Part shown: piece by piece, positions 26,673 to 36,200 of the stretch | How positions within the stretch are numbered: position 1 is the first letter of the stretch | Layout of the letters: each line of letters begins with the position of its first letter | Assembly (NCBI GenBank): GCA_033439795.1 | Contig: JAUTDP010000015.1 | Coordinates: 682,001 to 746,000, forward strand | Source of the DNA: Sordaria brevicollis | Lineage: Eukaryota > Ascomycota > Sordariomycetes > Sordariales > Sordariaceae | Reading direction: 5' to 3' | Length of the DNA stretch: 64,000 bases | Translations under genes and position numbers: made by a program | Notes under the pieces: generated by a model | Databases searched by the model: none | What the model saw: only the letters and a program-made list of their open reading frames with translations | Told to the model about the DNA's origin: nothing

Positions 26673-27308
26673 ATGAGCGGTAGCAACACCATGACGCCAA
26701 ACAACGAGCCCGAGGTCACCAGCAGCATGGCAAGCCTCAACATCAACGCGAGCCAGCCTCTCCTGGGTCACCACACACCCGAACCCCACAGCCACCAGAC
26801 TGACCACACTGCCAACACCACTCAAACCATCGGCGGTAACCGCTTCCAACCCGGCGAGAGTAACACCCACCGCGGCCGTCCCCGCGCCATGGTCGGCAAG
26901 CTTGCGCCCCTAAAGTCCTCAAACCGCATCAGCAAGCCTTCTTCTAACAAGACCAAGACCAAAACGGGCAAAAAGGGTCGCATGTCCGAAGCCGAGCGCG
27001 ACAAACAAAAGTTCGAGGACCTCAAGCGGGCTTGGGACGCCGGTAGGCCCCAAACCGACGCCGACGTCAGGGAAGCCCTGCGCCTGAAGGGCAGGATTGA
27101 GAAGTGGAGGAACCTCGCCAAGATGCGCGAAGTCCGGGTCAAGATGGACGCCGGTCTACCCCTTGAGCCAGAGGAAGAAGAAAGGTATGGGCAGATCATA
27201 AGGGAGATGAAGGACAAAGAGAAGGAGCGCCAGGACAAGGACGTTCAAATGCAGGATGTCTCCTTGGGGCTGGCGGGTTTGCGACTGGATTTAGGGGCGG
27301 AGAAGTAG
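26673..27308 (+). CDS. Hypothetical basic/acidic disordered protein, tandem family member 1, 211 aa
   Basis: I do not recognise a known domain. The start is ATG 26,673 in a good context (CCAAAATGAG); upstream in-frame sequence has no ATG. The N-terminus contains MTPNNEPEVTSSMASLNI, which resembles MDPSKEVTQKLAKLNI at the start of the 28,062 gene. A middle motif SSNRISKPSSNK recurs as NNNRISKPSSHS in the 29,241 gene. The C-terminal half (about residues 105-200) is charged and predicted helical, with RAWDAGRPQTDADVREALRLKGRIEKW, and ends with an acidic stretch plus DVQMQDV. It has one exon. No signal peptide. The shared motifs argue for common descent with its two downstream neighbours; function is unknown. 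Confidence 0.7.
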   Translation: MSGSNTMTPNNEPEVTSSMASLNINASQPLLGHHTPEPHSHQTDHTANTTQTIGGNRFQPGESNTHRGRPRAMVGKLAPLKSSNRISKPSSNKTKTKTGKKGRMSEAERDKQKFEDLKRAWDAGRPQTDADVREALRLKGRIEKWRNLAKMREVRVKMDAGLPLEPEEEERYGQIIREMKDKEKERQDKDVQMQDVSLGLAGLRLDLGAEK

Positions 27309-28061
27309 GTAATACGACGTTCAACGAGAGAGCAGGGGCTCTCTAAGGAGGTTTGAGCATCGTTGGGACTGCAAATTGTGCGACGACTTCGATATCTCCA
27401 AGGGACGGGATATGGAGTAGCAGATGAGATCTGGTGTCACCGTGTCAGTGTATGTGTTAGAGTAGCTAAACCATTGCTGATGGAGGATAAGCCTGGGGCT
27501 GAGAGAGGTTGTAGGGCAAGTCGCTCTGGGAATCCGCGCTTATCGGTTAGGAACTCCCCGAACAGCTTTGCCCCAGTGATACAAATGACAATAACGAGAA
27601 AGCTGTGAATACCATTCGCGCAACCTGGTGACACTCGCGAGAATGGTGATGTTTACTTCTTCCTTTTTTGTCCACCCACTTCAGTGTTCTCTGTTACTGT
27701 TTTCTTTATGCTTCTGCTTTTTCTTTCTTCCCTTCACCACTTCCTGCGCATTATGGGCCGGAGAACCAGACATCGACGCCCCAGCGCGGCCAACTCCCAG
27801 GCAGCCATGAGCCACAAGAGCCAGAAAGCGGCTGGGCAACCCACACCCCCCCTCCATCCCCATCCGAGGTGGCTTCGCCCATTCACTGGCAAGTTCGTTT
27901 TCTTCCCTGTTGAAAGCAGTTTTAGAAACCTGCCCTAATCCAACGGTCTAGAAAAGAAATGCTTCCCACACACGCAACGCCAATTTGGAGGCATCGAGCC
28001 GCAAAACATTGGGGCTCCTAACGCTCCTTTGATACGAACACCAACATCAAGGACAGACACA
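27309..28061. other. Intergenic region between family members 1 and 2
   Basis: No convincing gene. Overlapping open frames in this 750-bp stretch are short, lack recognisable composition, and run on both strands. A pyrimidine-rich tract (about 27,655-27,740) could be part of the 5' leader of the next gene. Confidence 0.4.
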
Positions 28062-28790
28062 ATGGACCCAAGCAAAGAAGTCACCCAAAAGCTAGCCAAA
28101 CTCAACATCCGCCCTCCCAACCCGCGGGCACCTGTTCCAGCCAACGTCTTACATCTTTCCGGTCAGAATCTTGCGCCGCTTGGATTCCCCGGTCAAGCTG
28201 GTTTCCAAACCGCACGTGGCCCGCAGGCAAAATCCACCACCAAGAACAAGATCAGGGACAACAATGGCAATAACAACAAGAGCATCAAGCCCACAGCATC
28301 CCCTATTTTCGGCCCTGCTACCGGCCCCATCACCCCAATCCCCTCCCGCAAAAGCTCCAAAAATTTCGAACTCACCAAGAAGCCAAACCCCAAAGCTATG
28401 AAGACCATATCCCGCAACATCGCCGAAACCCTCGCCCTCCACAGCCCAACATTAACAAGCCAGAGCACCTCTACCACCGGCCACATCGCCAGCAGCATTG
28501 CCAAATACCACGAGAAAATGAGTGCGGGCATTGCCAAGCTTCTCCGGCGCGATACCACCCCTAAGCCTCTGACTGGACCCAGTGCCCGGATTAAACAGTG
28601 GTTGATGGCGAAGGGAGAGGAGAAGGAGAGGCACCGGCACAGGAACAGGAGGACTTTGGGGGCGTTGGGCAGTTCCTCGCGGTCGATTCGGAGGAAGAAG
28701 TTGGGGTTGAGGAGGGAGGGGGCTACGCTGGGGGATATTAAGGAGGAGGAGGAGGGCAACAAGGAGGAGGATACGGTTATGAAGGATTGA
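28062..28790 (+). CDS. Hypothetical basic protein, tandem family member 2, 242 aa
   Basis: Function unknown. ATG 28,062 (ACACAATGGAC) is preferred over an upstream non-ATG extension. The protein begins MDPSKEVTQKLAKLNIRPP, matching the N-terminal motif of its neighbours (MDP-x-x-x-(V/I)TQ-x-(L/M)-x-x-L-x-I). The body is rich in Ser, Thr, Pro, Lys and Asn and looks disordered. A Lys/Arg cluster (EKERHRHRNRRT and IRRKKLGLRRE, about residues 185-220) could act as a nuclear localisation or nucleic-acid-binding segment. It ends in a short acidic tail, EEDTVMKD. It is a single exon, on the same strand, about 750 bp after member 1. Confidence 0.7.
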   Translation: MDPSKEVTQKLAKLNIRPPNPRAPVPANVLHLSGQNLAPLGFPGQAGFQTARGPQAKSTTKNKIRDNNGNNNKSIKPTASPIFGPATGPITPIPSRKSSKNFELTKKPNPKAMKTISRNIAETLALHSPTLTSQSTSTTGHIASSIAKYHEKMSAGIAKLLRRDTTPKPLTGPSARIKQWLMAKGEEKERHRHRNRRTLGALGSSSRSIRRKKLGLRREGATLGDIKEEEEGNKEEDTVMKD

Positions 28791-29240
28791 GGACGGCAAC
28801 AAGAAGAAGGAGATGCATGCAGGGCTAGGTCAGAATCTCTAAGTCTATGTGATGAACAGTAAGAAGCTGTATTAAAAATAAAACTGCCCTCTGAGCTTCG
28901 AGACAGTCAATCGTCACGTACCTTCCGTTCAAGAGCCCACAGGCAGTTGCCGGAGTGTTAACTTACCTAGAACGTTCGGCCCAAGTGTAATGGTCATTCA
29001 CCAGCTGTGGCTTAGTAGGGCTTTGGGCCCTTGACCAACCAGACCAAGTTAAAACATGTCCTTTCAGATTCCATTGAGCAGTAATTTCTTCTTCATCATC
29101 AAAAGAAAACGCTGGTCTGAGGAGAACCCGGATCGGCCTGAACTTCCTCGGATCCTCCGCCAACCCTCTACAAGCGACAAGCGCACTGCATCCAGTCATT
29201 CAGAACTCTCCAACAGACAAGAGAACAAAGGATACGCACC
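28791..29240. other. Intergenic region between family members 2 and 3
   Basis: No gene seen in about 450 bp. It holds the 3' end of member 2 and the leader of member 3; the sequence before 29,241 (ACGCACCATGGATCC) is a favourable start context. Confidence 0.4.
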
Positions 29241-30158
29241 ATGGATCCAGCGCGCAATATCACCCAAAGGATGGAGGACCTAGCCATCAATCCCAATGCC
29301 CATGGCGTAGCTCGTCCACACCCTACCGCCATGGAGTCAACCCAATGCATCACCCAAGAGATGGAGGATATGACCCTCGGCCCTGCTGTCAGGGCCATCA
29401 CACAAAGCCCAGCTACCGCCTCTTCACACGTCCCTAGTGTGTTCAGCCAACACCAGCCGCAATCCATCTCTTCGTTCGCTACTACCACCACATCTGGCAC
29501 AACAGGCGGCAACACCTACGGCACCACGCCTACAGGCCTTGACTTCTCCAATCCCACTGCCAGTAGTAGCGGCGGATTGTCCAATTTTGACGGCAGCAGC
29601 GCTTCACGCCCTGTCCCGCCCACATTCTCACATCATCCCCTCCGTCGCATCGCCGGAGACAACAACAACCGAATCTCCAAGCCTAGCTCCCACTCTTACT
29701 CCTCCGTCCATGAGCGCCACCATCGAGATCGCCGCCAGCAGCTGATAAGCGCTCCCATCTCTTCGGCTTCCACTTCAGCTCACATCGCCCAGATCAAGTG
29801 GCTCCCTACTGCGACACTCGACATTTTCGAAGGAGAGGAAGACGCCGACGCGAAAGAGGTGAATCGTAGGCAAAAGGCGGACTTTCTGATGAGTCGTTTT
29901 CGCCGTTCCCAAGCCGCGAGGGAGAAATCCATTGCTAAAAAGCGCGCGGAGGTTGCGCGCAGGGAGAAGCTGTTTGAGCACTGGAATACTGTAATGTCTA
30001 TGTCTCCGAGCTTGAAGGAGACGTTGGATAAGTGGAGGCGTGGGACGGATATTCGGGTGTATGGCGGCGAGACGGAGGACGAGGAGGATGTTCAGGGTCC
30101 GGAACACACAATGCCGAGCATGGAGGAGTCGACGGGAGATGATATGATGACCGACTAG
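29241..30158 (+). CDS. Hypothetical Ser/Thr-rich protein, tandem family member 3, 305 aa
   Basis: Function unknown. It starts MDPARNITQRMEDLAIN, and a second copy of the same motif follows at about residues 31-47 as MESTQCITQEMEDMTLG, so the family motif is internally duplicated here. Residues about 50-150 are Ser/Thr/Gly/Pro-rich and likely disordered, and include NNNRISKPSSHS, shared with member 1. Residues about 205-270 form a strongly charged helical segment (RRQKADFLMSRFRRSQAAREKS, LFEHWNTVMSMSPSLKETLDKWRRG). The tail is acidic and ends DDMMTD. It is intronless and co-oriented with members 1 and 2. The W-containing helical segment may be the only folded part. Confidence 0.72.
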   Translation: MDPARNITQRMEDLAINPNAHGVARPHPTAMESTQCITQEMEDMTLGPAVRAITQSPATASSHVPSVFSQHQPQSISSFATTTTSGTTGGNTYGTTPTGLDFSNPTASSSGGLSNFDGSSASRPVPPTFSHHPLRRIAGDNNNRISKPSSHSYSSVHERHHRDRRQQLISAPISSASTSAHIAQIKWLPTATLDIFEGEEDADAKEVNRRQKADFLMSRFRRSQAAREKSIAKKRAEVARREKLFEHWNTVMSMSPSLKETLDKWRRGTDIRVYGGETEDEEDVQGPEHTMPSMEESTGDDMMTD

Positions 30159-31260
30159 TGTACACATATACTTGACGGAGGACCAGGGGAAAGCTAAATT
30201 GCCAAGTGACAATGTATGGAGGATGCACGGTAATGGGAAAGATAGGTATGAAAGAGTCAAAGAGGTGCCGCAAGCGGAGGCCATGAAGAGATGGCGTTGC
30301 TCCGTACCTAGTCAGCCATATTAAAGAGAAGAACAGGGTGATTAAAGAAAAGCCAAATCACTATGAGCATGAAATTGACGCAGTTTGTACCCATAGCAGG
30401 AGAGACCGGAAGGAAGACGCCTGACGCGACCGGATTGTGCGAGTGGAAATCACGATGAGGTTGGTCGATGGCAGTTTCCTAGCTACGGTGGACCCGAACC
30501 GGCCATAGGTACCTAGTCTTGGAACCGTAGGTCCTGCATCGTAGCAGAGTGTAGAACCTTCCCTCCGTGAAAATCAGAATGGCCAAAAACTGTGCCGTTT
30601 ATGGTCGGAGTGTTGGAGCCATTGTAAGATTCAGCGTCGCGCAGAGGAGAACCGAGAAACCAAATGCCATTTACCAAACAAACGATGAAAGGCACAAGAA
30701 AAAACACATTTGAAGGACACAGATGGAGCAAAAAGTTGTGGGCAAAGGAAAATAAAAGAACAAAAAAGTGCAAAAAGCTCAACCGCCCATGACCCAAGTC
30801 CGGTTCGAACAAAGGTCAAGCTGCGGCCTACGAAAACTATGTTTATCTGGCTCCGTGAACACGACACCGCTCGGCCACGCACGAGGCAGTCAGTCTGAAC
30901 TAGAGTTATTGGGTGGTCCGAACCGTCGGGTTATAAGGTGTGGTTGAAGGTCCTGCCTCAACAGCCACCGCGTCTGGGCCTCTGGGTAATGGACAGAGGG
31001 CAGAGGGGCATCCATTGCATGTCACCGTTTACCCCCACACCGTGATTGGGATCATTGTTGCTTTTCACCGAGATCTATTGACGACCTCCTAACAAACGGC
31101 CAGTCACCAATACAATGACTAAGGCTGCGGTAATGGACCTTTGACGGACGCGCCGACGGCCGAACTTGCCGGTGGTCACCTCCTGGGAGGTGAGGGGCCG
31201 AAGGCGTCGAGTAGCAACCATCAAGACCCAGGCGACTGTCGATACACAACCGAGAATAAA
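30159..31260. other. Intergenic region, 1.1 kb
   Basis: No gene I can support. Several open frames of 60-99 codons on both strands overlap each other and lack fungal domain features. The in-frame extension upstream of 31,261 lacks an ATG. Confidence 0.4.
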
Positions 31261-32112
31261 ATGCTGCCCATGTCGCACCCCATCTACGACCCTTTTGCTT
31301 CATCATCGCCATCTCCTCAGCCATCACTCGCCCTCCAAGTGCCCCAACAACTCACCATCCGAGCCAGCGTCAACCACTCAAAAGTCAAAACCCTTGCCCA
31401 TAAACAGACCATGTCGCGCGCACGCAAAGCCACCAGCTCTAGCAACGAAAAAGGCATCAACAAACCGCATCGGTCTCGGTCCAAGAACTTTAGCCCGCGA
31501 CCCGAGTTGCAACGATTGTCCTTGAAGGCCCAGCCAGCTGACAGTCTCATTACTCCCGCAAAGATCCCAATCAAGCCACCTAAACAAAAACTACCGAAAA
31601 AGTCTTCGGTCCCTAAAACTTTGTTTCCCAAGCCAGCCAAAGCTGCTGTAAAGGCCAAAAGCAGCCCTGGTTCAGATATCACCACCAAACGTGACGCCAT
31701 CGGCACTGGCACCGGCACCGATAACGACACCGAAATTGACACTGCCGACACAACCAACGTTGCAAACTCGACTACGGACACCAACTCGCTTACCCCTTCC
31801 GTGCCCACCGTTGGCGGCCATGTTTTCGCTAGGAGCCGCATCCACTCGGACGTGCCTCTTTGGGTGAGACAAGCCGGTCACTCGTCCTGGCGCAGTTACA
31901 TGTATGCGAAGCAATATAGAGAAGAGGCGCTTCGTAAGCTGCTGGAGGGTGCATCCCAGGAGCATGAAGAGGAGGAGCCTTTCAGCCGGCCTTTCGGCAG
32001 GGCCGGACGCCGGGCTACATGCCGCGGAGTCGGGTATTATAATGCTGAGACAGATTTCAGCCGGAGACTCCCTATACGGGCTGTGTCACTTTCCTACGCG
32101 GGCTGTGTCTAA
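31261..32112 (+). CDS. Hypothetical Lys/Ser/Thr-rich protein with transposon-derived C-terminus, 283 aa
   Basis: Function unknown. The first ATG of the frame is 31,261 (MLPMSHPIYDP); a second is at 31,270. The protein is Ser/Pro-rich at the N-terminus and Lys/Pro-rich in the middle (KIPIKPPKQKLPKK). It has a Thr/Asp-rich repeat (TGTGTDNDTEIDTADTT, about residues 150-180) and a conserved-looking segment HSDVPLWVRQAGHSSWRSYMYAKQYREEALRKLL (about 197-230). From residue 269 the frame runs into the 623-bp element inserted at 32,064, giving 15 foreign residues and a stop at 32,110-32,112. The flanking duplication shows that before insertion the frame continued for ten residues, WPKDEGYWSG, to a stop at 32,726-32,728. 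It is co-oriented with the three family members but shares only weak similarity. Confidence 0.6.
   Translation: MLPMSHPIYDPFASSSPSPQPSLALQVPQQLTIRASVNHSKVKTLAHKQTMSRARKATSSSNEKGINKPHRSRSKNFSPRPELQRLSLKAQPADSLITPAKIPIKPPKQKLPKKSSVPKTLFPKPAKAAVKAKSSPGSDITTKRDAIGTGTGTDNDTEIDTADTTNVANSTTDTNSLTPSVPTVGGHVFARSRIHSDVPLWVRQAGHSSWRSYMYAKQYREEALRKLLEGASQEHEEEEPFSRPFGRAGRRATCRGVGYYNAETDFSRRLPIRAVSLSYAGCV
32056..32063. repeat. 8-bp target duplication of the 32,064 element, left copy
   Basis: TTCAGCCG here is repeated exactly at 32,687-32,694. Both copies abut the inverted-repeat termini. An 8-bp duplication fits hAT or Mutator-like transposition. Confidence 0.92.
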
Positions 32113-32686
32113 CAGCCCGTATAGGGAACCCTATATAATTTTCCTATACGGGCTGTGTTACTATAATCCCTAACCCTGAAAAATGTAATAAAAGCCCGCC
32201 GCCTAATAGCCCAATACCCGCAATAGGGGACGTATTTAGTAATCGACGGGAATATAATAAATTTCGAGATTTTTATTCTAGAATTATACGATTTTTTTAC
32301 GCTACGAATTAAATACGCCGATAATATACAATTATAAAGTAGCGGCTACTACTCGTTAACAATAAACCGCTATACTACTAGCGTCCTTATAGTACCCCTT
32401 TCGGAGTTAATAAAAATCGAAGTAAAATTTAGTATTTATAAAAACGTTTATAAGTTAAAAATATTCTAATATCATTTTTAATAATAATAATAATAATAAT
32501 AATATAGGGTTATAGTACGGAAATTTTCCTGGAGATAAGATAATACTATACGAGTATTTTTTTTAAGAAAATAGGGTGAGAAATTATAGTGCCACAGCCC
32601 GTATAGGAAGATTATATAGGGTTCCCTATACGGGCTGTTAGACACAGCCCGCGTAGGAAAGTGACACAGCCCGTATAGGGAGTCTC
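32064..32686. mobile_element. Non-autonomous inverted-repeat DNA transposon (MITE-like), 623 bp
   Basis: Terminal inverted repeats begin GAGACTCCCTATACGGG and are near identical over about 106 bp (left to about 32,169, right from about 32,581). Only about three mismatches are seen. Within each arm a roughly 16-bp unit (CCTATACGGGCTGTGT and the variant CCTACGCGGGCTGTGT) occurs about four times, one copy inverted, so each arm can also fold on itself. The centre is AT-rich, contains an AAT-repeat tract (about 32,480-32,503) and has no coding potential. The 8-bp TTCAGCCG duplication flanks it. It sits in the 3' end of the 31,261 gene. Arms are hardly RIP-mutated while the centre is AT-rich. Long TIR plus 8-bp duplication suggest a MULE-derived or hAT-derived element. 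Confidence 0.9.
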
Positions 32687-32694
32687 TTCAGCCG

Positions 32695-33215
32695 ATGGCC
32701 AAAGGATGAAGGGTACTGGAGTGGATAACTTACCCTACGGACCCTACGGTCCCTAACTGCCTACCTCTCTACCTCCCTACCTAGCCAGCTCGAGATTAAG
32801 AAACTACAATCGCAACATCTTCGCTTCCTAATTCCCTTCATTCCTTCTCGGTCCTCAGTTCAGATGATGGGACACGGTCTGGTGGTAGATAACGTGGTTA
32901 GCCCAGAATGAACAAGAAATTATCAGGAACCTTAGTCCCTACTTCTACGTACATTTTATCAATCGAAGCCTTGATTGATGTAACATATCTGTGTTATTCA
33001 CCCTTTTTTTCATCCCAACTCGAGTTACTATACCAAGTTAGCTTTAGTTCACGGTTCGGTGATGTAACATACCTGCGATACTCTCGTCTTTTTCATCCGA
33101 ACCAATTTAACTTGGCTTCAAGCAGTGAATAGACTGTTAATCCTATTGTAGTCCTGTCAGCAAGTTCAAACCAGAGTTGAGTGTTTCAAGGGGTTGACCG
33201 TTTACGAAGTATATA
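32695..33215. repeat. Intergenic stretch with an 84-bp imperfect tandem duplication
   Basis: No supported gene. A unit starting GATGTAACATATCTG at 32,977 recurs as GATGTAACATACCTG at 33,061, 84 bp later, with similar downstream order (TTTTTCATCC, then AACT or AACC). The period is a multiple of three, so a short open frame shows VTYLCYSPFF and VTYLRYSRLF. The frame has no other sign of being a gene. The sequence just right of the 32,687 duplication is the former 3' end of the 31,261 gene. Confidence 0.55.
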
Positions 33216-33223
33216 AAGATAGA
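33216..33223. repeat. 8-bp target duplication of the MULE, left copy
   Basis: AAGATAGA here is repeated exactly at 37,326-37,333, directly outside the inverted-repeat ends. Confidence 0.88.
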
Positions 33224-36200
33224 GGGTAAAACTGCCGATATATCCCCTTAAATTTACTGGCACATCCCCCCCCACTTTAATAATTGACATCAAAATTTCC
33301 CTATTTTGTATAGTAAAATACCGTTTTCTTATATTATCTGGCATTTCCTTGGCAATTTAATAAGCGCGCCGTGACCGCTAGAATCGTAATAATTTTATAA
33401 TATTAAGCATAACAGTCCTAAAATAAAAATTTTAATATAACCAACCTATTTATTTATTCTACTCTACTTTATTCTATTCGATTTCAATAGGGTTTCGTTT
33501 ACTACCCTCTTTTTTATATTATATAGCGTACGGGTTAGGGTCGTAGTCCTCCTCCTCTTCTTTATACCTTTTTAATTTAAAATTGGCCGCGCGGTAAAAT
33601 TCCTAACCTCTATTTTCAGCCTAATTGGCTCTATATTTAATTTTCTTATATTTTTAGGCCTATTAGGCGTTATATAAACGGCGTAATACTTCTATCCGCT
33701 TAAAGATAAAAGGGGTATTATAAAATAAGGTAGTAAATTTACTTTATTAATATTAAATTATTAATTTATTAGGATTAAATTCCTTTTTTACTATAAATTA
33801 TAATTTTAAGTAATTAAAACGTTTACCCTTGCGCTATTCTATTTATTCCTTATCCTTTTTAAAGGTAACGTTATAAGGGGGTTTTAATTCTTTGGGTAAT
33901 ATTCTTTAAAAGTAATATAATAGACCGGGTAAAGTATAAGCGGCGGCCTTCTTTTATAATTTTACCTCTTTAGCGAAGTAGGTTTATTATTACTCTTTTA
34001 TTATAATTATATATTTCCTTATTTTCTCTTCCTCTTTTTATTTCTCTTTTTTTATAACGTATTTTATTGCTTCTTTATTTTCCTTATCGGTTAGCCGTTC
34101 GTTTATATCCAATTCCTAAAAATTATAGCCGATAAATATACTATTAAAATAGGTAACGTCGTTGTAAGGGATAATTAATAGGATAAAGGGAGTTAATTTT
34201 TATTATTCGGGCTATTTTAAAAAGCGTAATACGGTAAGGTTAATATAATTAAGTAATATTTCGAATTGGTTAATATTAATAAAGGAGGAAGAATAGGTAA
34301 TATTAAGTGTAATACCCCTATTTAAACTATTTAAATTATTTAGACTATTTTTAGTATTATTATTAATAATAATATAAGAGGTAGTATTTAGGGTAAGCTT
34401 TCTATATTTAAATTAATTAGTAGGCTCGTTAGGTCGGGTTGTTTTAGGTATATAAGTTACCCTTTTAATCCTACCTTTAATCGCCTTTTTAATCCTATTT
34501 TTAATCGCTTTTTTAATTACCCTAAATTGTAATTACAATTAAACGGTATCCTTAGTATTAAGAATTTCGATATTATTGCTAAATTCGTATTAGGAATAAT
34601 TATAGTGCGTTAACGCCCGTATAGGAGTAATATTATTCGAGCGATTTTACGGGGCGGATACTTAGCGACGTTAGCTCTAGGGTTAAATTTGTTAAATTTA
34701 TTAGGTTTGGGAAGCGGCGGCTCTAGCGCGCGTATATATAATGCGTTATTTAGTATTAAATAGTTTAATTACGAAAATAGCCTCCTTCCTATTAAATAGT
34801 CCTTTATTATATAGCTTTTCTTTAAGTATACCTTTTTTAGCCGGTTTAAATTATAAATATTTATTAACCGAATCCTTTATAAGTAATTAATATAAAGATT
34901 AATTAGGGATAAAAATATATAAGCGAAGGGAAATTTACTTTAATTTAATTAAAATATTAAAATAAATAATAGTTATCCCTTTCGATAAGGATTATTTATT
35001 TAATTTTAACCGCTTCCTCTATATTATAGGCGTAAAATAGATTATATTATTTAGTAAACCGCTTAATATAGGATAGGAGAGGGTTACCTTCGTAAATAGT
35101 TACCTTATTGCGTATAATAAGTAATATAGCAATTAATTAATTATATTAGCGCTTTAGTAAATCGAATATTTAAAAAGAAAATTCGTTACGGTATTAATTA
35201 AATTATTTAGTAGCTCCCTAATTAATTTTAGTTTGTAATTCTATTTTATTAAGTTCGCCGTTATAGTAATTATATTAAACGTTAATATATTAGGTTATAA
35301 TATTATAAAGGTTAATAAAATTACCGCGGGAAGAGACGTTAAACGATTTAAACTAATTATTATTAAATTCGTTAAATAATATAATTTTTTAATTATAATT
35401 GAAAATATTATTAATATAATAATTAGTCTAAATCTCTTTAATAGGTATTAATTATATATAGATATATTTAATAATACGCGTTTATAATTTGCTAAATTTA
35501 TTAACGAGAATTTAATATACCCGTTCGAATTCTTCGGTCGTTATTAAATAAATTATATACTATTATATAAAAAATAGCGCTATTTATATATTAATAAGGC
35601 TATTTAATTAAAAGTCTTTAAGGTTAATACTAATCCTTATTCTAATACGTATACGTCGATAGCGTTTAATTAATTTTATAATATCCGTTTAATTTTCTAA
35701 TAATAAAATATTATCGACTTTTTATTATATATCCTTAAAAATAGAGCTATCGAATAAATTATCGTTATTATTATTATTATTATCGTCGTCGTCGCTATTA
35801 TCGCTATCGTTAAGTAGGGGGGCGTCGTTTAATCGCTTCTAATACTTCTTAATATTTTTAATAATATTATAATTAATATACTAAATATAGCGTTAAAATA
35901 TAATATTAGGTAGATAAATCTATAATACTTCGATTAATCGTTCGTTTTTATCGGTAATAATAACTTCGGGGAGATTAATACCTATAATTAATATAGTACG
36001 CTTAATTTATTTAATAAAGTATATAAACCCTATAATTCCTTCGTTATTTAAAACTATTTAAAAAATTAGTATAGAAATCTTTTTATAAATTATTACAATA
36101 CCCTATATTATAATAAGGTAGTATTAATTTATTTTATATATCGTATCGATCGATATTATAAATAGGCTTCGAGCCTATATTTTACGTTAGCGGTCTAATA

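Noticed and set aside
27363..27938. Short open frames between tandem family members
   Set aside because: They overlap one another on both strands and show neither the family motif nor codon regularity.
30801..30830. GGTTCGAA motif as a tRNA T-loop
   Set aside because: No acceptor or anticodon stems pair around it.
32064..32686. CRISPR-like array from repeated CCTATACGGGCTGTG units
   Set aside because: The units are few, partly inverted, and confined to the arms of a eukaryotic inverted-repeat element.
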